Positions 43,803 to 53,381 of a stretch of 64,000 nucleotides of DNA are shown piece by piece. The position numbers and the translations under genes were made by a program. Below the pieces are notes generated by a model that was given only the letters and a program-made list of their open reading frames with translations, was not told the DNA's origin and ran no database searches. The DNA lies in assembly GCF_900168295.1 (NCBI RefSeq), contig NZ_FVZL01000009.1, positions 62,001-126,000 on the forward strand, in the 5' to 3' direction. Every line of letters begins with the position of its first letter. Within the stretch, counting starts at the first letter, position 1. Source of the stretch: Arthrobacter sp. P2b. Lineage in GTDB: Bacteria; Actinomycetota; Actinomycetes; Actinomycetales; Micrococcaceae.

Positions 43803-44090
43803 ATGAGCATCATTTCCGTCGATACCGAACTGCTTCAGCTGAAGTCCGCTAACGTGCAGGCAACAGTGGACAGGATCAGCGCCGATGTCCAGGCCATGAA
43901 GTACGGCCTGGACGAACTGCAGGGCTCCTGGCGGGGTTCGGCAGCCACCACCTTCCAGGCTTTGATCGCCGAGTGGACCCTCACCCAGGGCAGGGTGGAG
44001 GCATCTTTGGCTTCCATCAACGCGGCGCTGGCATCGGCCGCCGCAACCTACGTGCAGGCGGAGCAGGGCAACACCCAACGCTTCAGCTGA
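43803..44090 (+). CDS. WXG100 (ESAT-6-like) protein
   Basis: 95 residues, helix-hairpin-helix with the defining WXG turn in LQGSWRGSAATTF (about residue 42). No signal peptide; such proteins leave by a type VII secretion system. Usually paired with a second WXG100 or an EccC ATPase; none is visible here. AAAGG lies eight bases before the ATG. It follows the kinase by 108 bp. Confidence 0.85.
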   Translation: MSIISVDTELLQLKSANVQATVDRISADVQAMKYGLDELQGSWRGSAATTFQALIAEWTLTQGRVEASLASINAALASAAATYVQAEQGNTQRFS

Positions 44091-44115
44091 GGGGCTGCCG
44101 GCCCGCACCATCCTC

Positions 44116-44190
44116 AGTGGCGGCCCAGGACAGTGGCGGCACAGGACAATGGCGGCACAGGACAGTGGCGGCGCAGCACAGTGGCGGCGA
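44116..44190. repeat. 16-bp tandem repeat array
   Basis: Four complete units and part of a fifth, consensus AGTGGCGGCRCAGGAC. Units 1-4 differ by at most three bases. It sits between the convergent WXG100 and RNase H genes. The period of 16 is not a codon multiple. Candidate variable-number locus. Confidence 0.85.
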
Positions 44191-44202
44191 TGCCCGGGCC
44201 GG

Positions 44203-45243
44203 CTACGCTTCGGGTGTTCCCTGGTGGAACCTCAGCCGCCACCGGTTGCCGTCAAGGACCCACAGGGAGCTGCGGAGGGTGGTGCCGGACCGGGCAAAGC
44301 TCCGGTATGTCAGCAGGACGGCACCCGTGCCGATGCGGTCCACCCCCAGGATTTCAATGTCTGTCCGTTCCCCGGGATCCTCTTCCAGTGCCATCATCAT
44401 GGCGTCACGCGTCCAGACACGCCCTGAGCTGCCGATCTCCATGAAGTCGGGGTGCAGCAAAACAGCTGTCCGCCCGATGTCGCCGCGCACCAGCGGCCCC
44501 AGGAGTTCCCGCTCCAGCTCCTCCACCAGGGCTTCAGGCGAGGGGGCCTGCTTCTGCGCGTCCCTGACGTCGAAGGGGTCGGTTTCCAGCTGGCTGAACA
44601 GGTCAAGCTCGTCCGGACCCGCGGCGGGCGGGATGCCTGCGGTCCGGGTGGCGGTTGTCCGGGTGGCTGTTCCAGGGGTTGTTGCCCTGGCGGCTGGTGC
44701 CTGGGGCATTTCTGCCGCCCGCTGTGTTGCAGCAGCGGGCACTCCACGTGCATCATGGCCAGCAGCAACCAGGTGGGAGCCTGGAAACCCGGGGCCGGAC
44801 CGCGCAGCAACGCCTTGCTGGTAGGCGGTGGCCGCAGCCCGGGCGCGCTCGTCCGCCGCTTCGTTCAGTTCATGGCCGGCGTGCCCCTTGACCCACTCGA
44901 AGGTGTACTTCCGGCCGGCAAGCTCCCGGTCCAGTTCCTTCAGGAGCTCCACATTCAGGACCGGCTTCCCGTCAGCCTTGCGCCAGCCCTTGCGCTTCCA
45001 CCCCGGCATCCACTTGGTGATCGAGTTGATGACGTACTGGCTGTCGCACAGGATGCGCAAGTCCTCCTGCGGGAGGTGGGCGGTGGCCCGGAACAGGTCC
45101 AGGACAGCCATCAGTTCGCCCTGGTTGTTGGTCCCGTGGGGCCACCCGCCGGCGCGCCAGCAATCATCATTCACGTACCAGGCCCAGCCGGCCGGGCCCG
45201 GGTTTCCCAAGGCCGAACCGTCAGCCGCTGCAGTAATCGTCAC
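44203..45243 (-). CDS. RNase HI fused to a DUF4440 (NTF2-like) domain
   Basis: 346 residues from the GTG at 45243, which has AGGA before it (the frame continues to 45270 with no signal). Residues 1-145 are RNase HI with the full catalytic set Asp8, Glu43, Asp67 and Asp131, and the family block TFEWVKGHAGHELNEAADE. A 70-residue Ala/Thr-rich linker follows. The C-terminal 120 residues form a DUF4440/SnoaL-like fold, with LLHPDFMEIGSSGRVWTRD. It should cut RNA in RNA-DNA hybrids; the second domain's role is unknown. Confidence 0.88.
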   Translation of the reverse strand: MTITAAADGSALGNPGPAGWAWYVNDDCWRAGGWPHGTNNQGELMAVLDLFRATAHLPQEDLRILCDSQYVINSITKWMPGWKRKGWRKADGKPVLNVELLKELDRELAGRKYTFEWVKGHAGHELNEAADERARAAATAYQQGVAARSGPGFPGSHLVAAGHDARGVPAAATQRAAEMPQAPAARATTPGTATRTTATRTAGIPPAAGPDELDLFSQLETDPFDVRDAQKQAPSPEALVEELERELLGPLVRGDIGRTAVLLHPDFMEIGSSGRVWTRDAMMMALEEDPGERTDIEILGVDRIGTGAVLLTYRSFARSGTTLRSSLWVLDGNRWRLRFHQGTPEA

Positions 45244-45375
45244 CGGTCCATCCTGCCAGACCTGGACCACAATGCGGGCCTTTGCTGCCAGATCGCCCGC
45301 AGCCCCACGGGAGCGCCCGGACTGGTCCTGCCCTCGCCTATGCCCAACAACCGGGAAAGCGGTTACCGAAAGTTC

Positions 45376-45404
45376 TTGACGGAAGGGATGGATCAGGGAA
45401 CAAT
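45376..45404 (+). promoter_or_regulatory. Promoter of the sugar-binding protein gene
   Basis: TTGACG (45376-45381) and AACAAT (45399-45404) are 17 bp apart, about 85 bp before the start codon. Confidence 0.55.
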
Positions 45405-45418
45405 CGCTCTTATTGAAA

Positions 45419-45436
45419 TGAGAAAACGCTTTCTCA
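45419..45436. promoter_or_regulatory. LacI-family operator
   Basis: TGAGAAAACGCTTTCTCA, an 18-bp near-palindrome matching the LacI/GalR consensus with its central CG. It lies at about +8 to +25 from the predicted start, a typical repressor position. Confidence 0.75.
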
Positions 45437-45489
45437 GGCGGCGGTACGGATGCCGACCTGCCGGGAGGCGGTACCAGGAAGGCACATCA

Positions 45490-46809
45490 ATGACGATTCG
45501 GACTGTAAGCCGGCGCAAGTTCCAGCTCGGCGCAGCGGCCCTGGCCCTCTCCATCCTGGCTACAGGCTGTGGCGCCTCCGGGGGAACCGGCGGGTCAGGC
45601 GGTAATGAGCAGGTTACCCTGCGGTTCGCCTGGTGGGGCAACGAGTACCTCAACGGGCAGACCGAAAAGGTCATCGCAGCCTTCGAGGCGGAGCACCCCA
45701 ACATCAACATCGAATCCGAGCCCGGCGAATGGGGCAGCTACTGGGACAAGCTGGCCACAAAAACGGCCGCCAACGATGCTCCCGACGTGATCCAGATGGA
45801 CCAGAAGTACATCGCCGAGTACGGCGGCCGGGGGGCGCTGCTGGATCTGTCCAAGCAGGACGGCATCGACACCTCCAAGCTGGACAAGGAGGCCTTGGCT
45901 TCAGGGCAGTACGACGGCGCGCAGTACGGGCTCAGCACGGGCCAGAACGCCTACGTCATTATGGCCAACACGAAGGTCTTCGAGGCAGCGAACGTACCTG
46001 TCCCGGATGACACCACCTGGACCTGGGACGAGTTCATGGAAACGGCGTCGAAGATCAGCGCTACCGGTGACGGAAAGAACTACGGCGCCGCCTACGGCAG
46101 CAACGAAGCTGACTTGATCATCTGGCTGCGGCAGCACGGCGAGGACCTGTACTCCAGCGACGGCAAGCTGGACTTTGATACCGCGACGGCGGCGTCCTTC
46201 TGGGAGCGGCTGAAGGAGCAGCGGGACTCGAAGGCCAGCCCGCCGGCAACGGTGGCCACGGAGGACTCGGGGGCCGGCCTGGAGGAAAGCCTGTTCGGAA
46301 CCAACCGGGTGGGCATGGCCTGGTGGTGGACCAACCAGCTCGGCTCGCTGGAAGCCACCACCGGCAGCAGCATCAAGATGCTCCGCGCACCAAGTGTCGA
46401 CGGCTCGGCCGCGAAGAACGGCATGTACTACAAGCCCACCATGTTCTGGTCCGCCTCGTCGCGCTCAAAGCACCCCGAGGAGGCTGCGACCTTCATCAAC
46501 TACCTCACCAATAGCCCGGAGGCCGGCGGCATCCTGATGACGGACCGCGGCGTGCCCACCAACCCCGAGATCGTTGACAGCATTACTCCTGCGCTGAAGC
46601 CTGCGGACACCACCGTCGTGTCCTTCCTCAAGGACATTTCACCTGACATCCAGGAAGCACCGCCGGTTCCGCCGGTAGGGGCCGGCAGCGTGCAAAACGT
46701 GATCAAGCGCTACACGGACGAAGTGCTGTACGACCGCCTCACCCCGCAGGCTGCGGCGGAGGCCTTCAAGAAGGAAGTCGAGGGGATGCTGTCCAGCGCC
46801 AGGAAGTAG
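45490..46809 (+). CDS. Sugar ABC transporter substrate-binding lipoprotein
   Basis: 439 residues, family 1 solute-binding protein. The N-terminus has a twin-arginine motif, SRRKFQLG, and a lipobox ending ATGC, so it may be a Tat-exported lipoprotein. FAWWGNEYLNGQTEKVIAAF and IESEPGEWGSYWDKLATKTA are typical. AGGAAGG lies eight bases before the ATG. No permease or ATPase gene follows; a terminator comes 77 bp later. Regulated by the LacI-type operator above. Sugar unknown. Confidence 0.92.
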   Translation: MTIRTVSRRKFQLGAAALALSILATGCGASGGTGGSGGNEQVTLRFAWWGNEYLNGQTEKVIAAFEAEHPNINIESEPGEWGSYWDKLATKTAANDAPDVIQMDQKYIAEYGGRGALLDLSKQDGIDTSKLDKEALASGQYDGAQYGLSTGQNAYVIMANTKVFEAANVPVPDDTTWTWDEFMETASKISATGDGKNYGAAYGSNEADLIIWLRQHGEDLYSSDGKLDFDTATAASFWERLKEQRDSKASPPATVATEDSGAGLEESLFGTNRVGMAWWWTNQLGSLEATTGSSIKMLRAPSVDGSAAKNGMYYKPTMFWSASSRSKHPEEAATFINYLTNSPEAGGILMTDRGVPTNPEIVDSITPALKPADTTVVSFLKDISPDIQEAPPVPPVGAGSVQNVIKRYTDEVLYDRLTPQAAAEAFKKEVEGMLSSARK

Positions 46810-46885
46810 CAAAGGCACTGCAGAACCGGACCACCAGGCAGTGCCGGACCACCACACCGTACGGCAACCGCTGACCGCATAAAAG

Positions 46886-46923
46886 ACAAATGCGGCCCCC
46901 TCCGCAGAGGGGGCCGCATTTGT
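46886..46923. terminator. Bidirectional terminator
   Basis: Perfect 17-bp stem (46886-46902 with 46907-46923) with a four-base loop between the sugar-binding gene and groEL, which converge. Confidence 0.85.
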
Positions 46924-46954
46924 CGTATCAGCGGGACAGGTCCCGGCAGGAAGG

Positions 46955-48760
<1,806 letters not shown>

Positions 48761-48787
48761 TTAGCAGTCGGTACGTCAGAGTGCTAA
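48761..48787. promoter_or_regulatory. CIRCE element A
   Basis: TTAGCAGTC-N9-GAGTGCTAA; one base differs from the CIRCE consensus. HrcA repressor site, downstream of the -10. Confidence 0.85.
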
Positions 48788-48792
48788 CTCAA

Positions 48793-48821
48793 TAATTAGC
48801 ACTCCCCACGTGAGAGTGCAA
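48793..48821 (-). promoter_or_regulatory. groEL promoter
   Basis: On the minus strand TTGCAC (48816-48821) and TAATTA (48793-48798) are separated by 17 bp. CIRCE B overlaps the whole promoter. Confidence 0.7.
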
Positions 48822-48822
48822 G
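48796..48822. promoter_or_regulatory. CIRCE element B
   Basis: TTAGCACTC-N9-GAGTGCAAG; one perfect arm, the other 7 of 9. It covers the -35 and -10 boxes of the groEL promoter. The centres of A and B are 35 bp apart. Confidence 0.8.
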
Positions 48823-48871
48823 CGAAAGAGGCCCCCAACCGGCAGTCCGCCCTGGTATTCGCCGAGGGCGA

Positions 48872-50143
48872 TCAGCTCGCGGCGCGGCCCGCTGTCTCCC
48901 GGCCGCTGGGCGCGGGAATGTTGTCGGCCCCGTATGTAAACACCATGAAGTTGGCCGTGGTGATGTCTCCGTTGGCGTCAAACGCGACCGGGCCGGATTC
49001 GCCGTCGTAATTTATGACGCCCGCCGATGCCAGTCCGGCCAGGCATTCCTTGTAGGAGGCGCAGGCAGCAGCCGCGGGGGCCTGCGCCCCAGCCACTCCC
49101 CCGGACACGCTGATCAGGTTCGCCGTGACGGAGCGGCCTGCATCATCCTCCGCCCTGGCGGCGGCCAGGGCGGCAAGGGTAAGCGCGTCATATGTCTCGG
49201 CCGCGAACGATACGTCCTTCAGTTTTCCGTCGACTGCCAGCAGCCGCTCCTGGAATCCCGCGGAGGGAAGCTGCCCCGGAACCAACGCGCGGGCGCCGTC
49301 GAGGGCCCTGGCGCCCAGCGTGGACCCGTACCGGGCGAAGCCGCCGTCGCTGATGATGATGCGGTCCCCGGCTACTCCGGCATTGTTCAGTTCTGCCAAC
49401 GCGCCCTGCGCACCCTCGCGTGCAATCAGGATCACCGCATCGGATCCGGCTTTCGCTGCCTCACCGGCGGCTCCGCCGGCCTCCCCCGGCGTGAACCCCT
49501 CCGTCGCCGCGACGTTGAGTCCGGACTGCCCGGCTGCGTCGGAAACAGCCGTCGAAACGTCCTTGCCGTAGGAGCCCTCCTGGTACAGCACGGTGACGGT
49601 GGCGGCGCCGGCATCCTTGGCGAGTTTGATCAGGACGGGAGCCTGGGCCACGTCCGCGGCCGCTGTCCGGAAGTAGTAGCCGCCGGAGTCGGTGCCGGTG
49701 AGGCCCGCCGCAGTGTTGGCCGGTGAGATCAGCGGCGTGCGTGCCCTGGACAGGACGTCGATGGTTGCTTCGGCGTTGCTGGAATCGGTGGGCCCGATCA
49801 CCACGTCGGCCTTTCCGGCTACCAGGGCGTGCGCCTGGGCTGCCGCGTCCTGGTCCGTGGCGACGGGGAGGAGCTCCACGGGCCGGCCCTTGTGGCCGCC
49901 TGCGTCGTTGATGTCCTTGACTGCGAGCCTGGCCGCTGCCAGCTGGGGTGCGTTGAGGAAGCTGCCGTCACCGGTGTTGTCCAGGACCAGGCCCACGCGC
50001 AGGATGCCATCCCCGGACGCCTCCGCTGCTTCGACGCGTGCGTTGCCGGTCACGCCGGAACACGCCGTCGCGGCCAGGAGGGCGCACAGGGAGAGGGCAA
50101 GCGCCGGACGGATCCGGGCGGCGGGGCGGAACAGGGGCTTCAC
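48872..50143 (-). CDS. Amino-acid-type ABC substrate-binding lipoprotein
   Basis: 423 residues, periplasmic-binding fold of the branched-chain amino-acid class. Lipobox LLAATAC at about residue 28; [37 protein letters not shown] and [14 protein letters not shown] match the fold. The ATG overlaps the stop of the cold-shock gene by four bases. No permease or ATPase adjacent, so it may be a sensor or an orphan receptor. Confidence 0.88.
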   Translation of the reverse strand: MKPLFRPAARIRPALALSLCALLAATACSGVTGNARVEAAEASGDGILRVGLVLDNTGDGSFLNAPQLAAARLAVKDINDAGGHKGRPVELLPVATDQDAAAQAHALVAGKADVVIGPTDSSNAEATIDVLSRARTPLISPANTAAGLTGTDSGGYYFRTAAADVAQAPVLIKLAKDAGAATVTVLYQEGSYGKDVSTAVSDAAGQSGLNVAATEGFTPGEAGGAAGEAAKAGSDAVILIAREGAQGALAELNNAGVAGDRIIISDGGFARYGSTLGARALDGARALVPGQLPSAGFQERLLAVDGKLKDVSFAAETYDALTLAALAAARAEDDAGRSVTANLISVSGGVAGAQAPAAAACASYKECLAGLASAGVINYDGESGPVAFDANGDITTANFMVFTYGADNIPAPSGRETAGRAAS

Positions 50144-50346
50144 TCGGCTGGCCGAACGCTTTCGGCCTGGGGGCCTTTCTCGCCTTCGCCGACTTCGAGC
50201 TCCACCCGCTGGCCCTCGTCGAGTGCACGGTAGCCCTCACCCTGGATGGCGGACCAGTGGACAAAAATGTCGTCCCCGGACCCGTCCACGGTGATGAAGC
50301 CGTAGCCCTTCTCCGCGTTGAACCACTTGACCGTTCCCAGTGCCAT
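50140..50346 (-). CDS. Cold-shock protein CspA family
   Basis: 68 residues: [33 protein letters not shown] with RNP1 (KGYGFI) and RNP2 (IFVHW). The ATG at 50346 is preferred over 50355. A single-domain nucleic-acid chaperone. Its stop overlaps the start of the lipoprotein gene. Confidence 0.95.
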   Translation of the reverse strand: MALGTVKWFNAEKGYGFITVDGSGDDIFVHWSAIQGEGYRALDEGQRVELEVGEGEKGPQAESVRPAE

Positions 50347-50514
50347 GATGACCAACTCTTTCCGTTGAGACCGGGGAAGCCGCGCCGCTGTCTGCTGCCT
50401 GGCCCCGGAACGAAGCCTGAAATTACTCTAGCCAATGCCGGGCCGGCGCCGCAGTCAGCGTGGAGCAGGGGCGGCAAACGTTACTGATGCGTGACCGGTG
50501 CCACAGAAAATGCC

Positions 50515-51174
50515 CTAGCGGTAGCCCGGACCCAGCACCACAACCAGCGGCACCTGGAACTCCGTACTGCTCACCAGGGTGGGCACTCCCAGCAGTTCCG
50601 CCAGCGCCTGGGCGTTCGCCAGCTGGTCAGCACCGGAGTAGAAGATGGTGGAGCCCTGCTGCGGCGCGCCGGCCCAGTTGCCCACCTGTCCCAGCGTCCA
50701 GCCGTCCGCCTGGACCGTACCGCCCACGCGGCTTGCCAGCCCCGCCGTCCCGGCCGCGTTGTAGACGGCTACCGGCTGGGTCCTGTCCAGGAAAACCGGC
50801 GCATCGGCCGAGGGAGTGGGCTCAGCTTCGGCCTCGGCGCTGGGCGAGGGCTCGTTCGAGGCGGACGGCACAGCTTCGGCGGAGGGTGTTGTGTTGGCGG
50901 AGGGCTCTGCCGGGCTTTCCTGGGCGGCGGGTTGCGTTGCGCCGGTGTCCGCCAGCGGGCTGGCGGCCAGGCTTGACGCCTGGCTGCCGGTACCGCCGAA
51001 GCCCATCTTGGGAAGGATCAGGAAGGACACCACACCAATGGCCAGGGCCACGAGACCCACCGCCAGGATGGGCCACAGCCGCACCCGGGCCGGGGCGGAA
51101 GCCGTGCGGTGGACACCTTGGCGCGACGAGTTCTCGGGGACCTTGTCGAATTCATCGCGGGCGTATTTGGTCAT
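50515..51174 (-). CDS. LytR_C domain protein, membrane anchored
   Basis: 219 residues: cytoplasmic basic N-terminus, one span (about 33-53), a long Ser/Glu/Ala/Pro-rich linker (about 65-125), then LytR C-terminal domain (PVAVYNAAGTAGLASRVGG; ADQLANAQALAELLGVP). It has no LytR-CpsA-Psr catalytic domain. Exterior domain may bind cell-wall or partner proteins. Immediately after the DUF3263 gene (47 bp). Confidence 0.88.
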   Translation of the reverse strand: MTKYARDEFDKVPENSSRQGVHRTASAPARVRLWPILAVGLVALAIGVVSFLILPKMGFGGTGSQASSLAASPLADTGATQPAAQESPAEPSANTTPSAEAVPSASNEPSPSAEAEAEPTPSADAPVFLDRTQPVAVYNAAGTAGLASRVGGTVQADGWTLGQVGNWAGAPQQGSTIFYSGADQLANAQALAELLGVPTLVSSTEFQVPLVVVLGPGYR

Positions 51175-51221
51175 GGTGGAAGGACATCCTTGGTGATTGC
51201 TGCTGAAGGGCGTGGGGCGTC

Positions 51222-51563
51222 CTAGGCGTCGGACCCCAGGCGCCGTGCGGTGCGTGCACGGTGGCGAGACGTACGTAGTCTACGCAATCTCTTGACCAGC
51301 ATGGGATCGTGCGCCAGGGCATCCTCACTGTCGATCAGCGCGTTGAGCAGCTGGTAATAGTGGGTCGCGGAGAGGTCGAAGAGCTCGCGGATGGCCTGTT
51401 CCTTGGCTCCGGCGTACTTCCACCACTGCCGCTCGAGGGCAAGCATCTGCTGCTCGCGCTCACCCAGCGGCGAGTCCCGAAGGGTGAAATCGGCCAGGAG
51501 CTGGTTCCGCGGCTCCTGCTCCGGCACATGTCCGGGCATGTGTTCCCGGGCCGGTTCCGCCAC
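51222..51563 (-). CDS. DUF3263 protein
   Basis: 113 residues from the GTG with GGAGGAG upstream. The helical domain has LGEREQQMLALERQWWKYAG and AIRELFDLSATHYYQLLNAL, the DUF3263 signature with a HTH look. Basic tail RLRRLRTSRHRARTARRLG suggests DNA binding. Neighbour of the LytR_C gene in many actinobacteria. Confidence 0.88.
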   Translation of the reverse strand: MAEPAREHMPGHVPEQEPRNQLLADFTLRDSPLGEREQQMLALERQWWKYAGAKEQAIRELFDLSATHYYQLLNALIDSEDALAHDPMLVKRLRRLRTSRHRARTARRLGSDA

Positions 51564-51703
51564 GGCACACTCCTCCGCTGGTAGGGGCAAATGTCTTACC
51601 CCCATGCTACGGACGAATAACAGCGTTGTCATTTGCGCCCGGGTCCAGGCAAGGAAGCAACGCGACAACCATCCCGGCGGCGTTCCCCTGCAAGAATGGG
51701 ACG

Positions 51704-52474
51704 ATGTTTGAATCAGACGCCTTGTTCGAACTGGAGCGTGAACCAGCCGACGCCATCGGTTTTGCCGGGCTTGCGCAGCGTCCGCTGGCAGACCTCGTGG
51801 CGCCAGACTGGGCTGACGCGCTGGCCGGCGTGGAAGGTGACCTGCGGGAGGTCCTTTCCTTCCTGGCCGCAGAAGTCGCGGCGGGGCACCAGGTCCTGCC
51901 GTCGCCGTCGAACGTCCTGCGCGCCTTCCGCCAGCCCTTGGCCGGCGTGAAAGTCCTCGTGGTGGGGCAGGATCCCTACCCCACGCCGGGTCACGCCGTG
52001 GGCCTTTCCTTTTCCGTGGACAAGCGCACCCGGCCCATCCCCCGCAGCCTGGCCAACATCTACCGGGAGCTGGAGGATGACCTCGGCATTCCGGCGCGGG
52101 TCCACGGCGACCTGTCCGCGTGGGCGGAGCAGGGGGTGCTGCTGCTGAACCGGGTGATGACGGTGCGTGCCGGGTCGGCAGGGTCCCACCGCGGCAAAGG
52201 CTGGGAGAAAATTACGACGGCGGCCGTCGCCGCTGTTGCCGGCCGCCGCTCTCCGGACGGGTCACCCGTGCCCCTGGTTGCGCTGCTGTGGGGGAAGGAA
52301 GCCGAATCGGTCCGCCCGCTCCTGGGCGGCACACCGATTGTGTCCAGCGCCCACCCGAGCCCGCTGTCCGCCTCCCGCGGCTTCTTCGGCTCGCGGCCCT
52401 TTAGCCGGGTGAACCAACTGTTGCGGGAGCAGGGTGCCCTGGACGTAACCTGGGAACTGCCGCCGGCCCCTTAG
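51704..52474 (+). CDS. ung: Uracil-DNA glycosylase, family 1
   Basis: 256 residues. Removes uracil from DNA. Catalytic motif VVGQDPYPTPGHAVGLSFS (Asp in the GQDPY motif) and the leucine loop SSAHPSPLSASRGFFGSRPF are intact. ATG at 51704; SD weak. Divergent from DUF3263. Its TAG lies in the iron box of the next gene. Confidence 0.95.
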   Translation: MFESDALFELEREPADAIGFAGLAQRPLADLVAPDWADALAGVEGDLREVLSFLAAEVAAGHQVLPSPSNVLRAFRQPLAGVKVLVVGQDPYPTPGHAVGLSFSVDKRTRPIPRSLANIYRELEDDLGIPARVHGDLSAWAEQGVLLLNRVMTVRAGSAGSHRGKGWEKITTAAVAAVAGRRSPDGSPVPLVALLWGKEAESVRPLLGGTPIVSSAHPSPLSASRGFFGSRPFSRVNQLLREQGALDVTWELPPAP

Positions 52475-52489
52475 CTTAGGCTTGCCTTA
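52471..52489 (+). promoter_or_regulatory. IdeR/DtxR iron box
   Basis: TTAGCTTAGGCTTGCCTTA matches the 19-bp iron-box consensus TTAGGTTAGSCTAACCTAA at 15 positions. It spans the ung stop and ends on the first base of the next start codon. Repressor bound here with Fe(II) would block either initiation of a leaderless transcript or elongation. Confidence 0.7.
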
Positions 52490-53328
52490 TGAGCATTGTT
52501 CCCGCAGCAACCAGCGCCAGCAAGAAGACCCGTCCGCAGATCAACCTCGAAGTAGTGCGCAGGGAAGAGCTTTCTCCGCACATGGTCCGGATCGTGGCAG
52601 GCGGGGAAGGCTTCGGGGACTTCGTCAACAACGGCTTCGTGGACCGGTACGTCAAGATCATTTTTCCGCAGCCCGGAGTGGAATACCCCGCGCCCCTGGA
52701 CCTGTGGACCATCCGGGAGACCATGCCACGTGAACAGTGGCCCTATACCCGCACCTACACCCTCCGCTGGGTTGATCCGGCGGCCCGCGAACTGGCCATC
52801 GATTTTGTGGTCCACGGCGATGAAGGGCTGGCAGGCCCCTGGGCGGCCAAGGCCCGGCCAGGCGACGCGCTGACCTTCACCGGCCCGGGCGGCGCCTACA
52901 ACCCCAACCCGGACGCCGACTGGTACCTGTTTGCCGGCGACGAGGCGGCACTTCCGGCCATCGCCGCGTCCTTGGAAGCCCTGCCGCCGGAGGCCACCGG
53001 CCTGGCGTTCCTGGAGGTGGATTCCGACGCCGACATCCAGCTGATTGCCGCACCGGCCGGGGTGCAGATCACCTGGCTGGCCCGCAACGGCGTCCCGGCA
53101 GGTTCCAGTGACCTGCTGGTCAAGGCGGTAGCGGATGCCGAATGGCCCGGCGGAACGGTGGACGTTTTCGCCCACGGTGAGCGCGGCTACATGAAGGCAC
53201 TGCGGGACGTGTTCTTCACGCAGCGGGGCCTGGAGCGCCGGCAGGTGTCGCTGTCCGGCTACTGGGCGCAGGGCCGGGTGGAGGACGCCTTCCAGGCCGA
53301 GAAGAAACTGCCGGTCGGGCAGATCTGA
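52489..53328 (+). CDS. Siderophore-interacting protein (FAD-dependent ferric reductase type)
   Basis: 279 residues, ViuB/YqjH family. FAD-binding: PYTRTYTLRWVD (RxYTxR type), followed by DFVVHGDEGLAGPWAAKARPG; NAD-binding side YLFAGDEAALPAIAASLE. It releases iron from ferric siderophores in the cytoplasm. Directly after an iron box, so controlled by IdeR. Confidence 0.93.
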   Translation: MSIVPAATSASKKTRPQINLEVVRREELSPHMVRIVAGGEGFGDFVNNGFVDRYVKIIFPQPGVEYPAPLDLWTIRETMPREQWPYTRTYTLRWVDPAARELAIDFVVHGDEGLAGPWAAKARPGDALTFTGPGGAYNPNPDADWYLFAGDEAALPAIAASLEALPPEATGLAFLEVDSDADIQLIAAPAGVQITWLARNGVPAGSSDLLVKAVADAEWPGGTVDVFAHGERGYMKALRDVFFTQRGLERRQVSLSGYWAQGRVEDAFQAEKKLPVGQI

Positions 53329-53381
53329 CGCGTCCCCCACGGGACTGGCCACGGCGGTGCGACAGCGCCGCCGAAGTATGA

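Noticed and set aside
44116..44190. CRISPR array
   Set aside because: The units are directly adjacent with no unique spacers, so this is a simple tandem repeat.
44452..45489. N-terminal extension of the sugar-binding protein upstream of 45490
   Set aside because: It runs antisense over the RNase H gene and across promoter and operator; the signal peptide and SD fix the start at 45490.
48779..48804. A single CIRCE made of GAGTGCTAA...TTAGCACTC
   Set aside because: The arms face the wrong way for CIRCE; each is one half of two separate, properly oriented elements.
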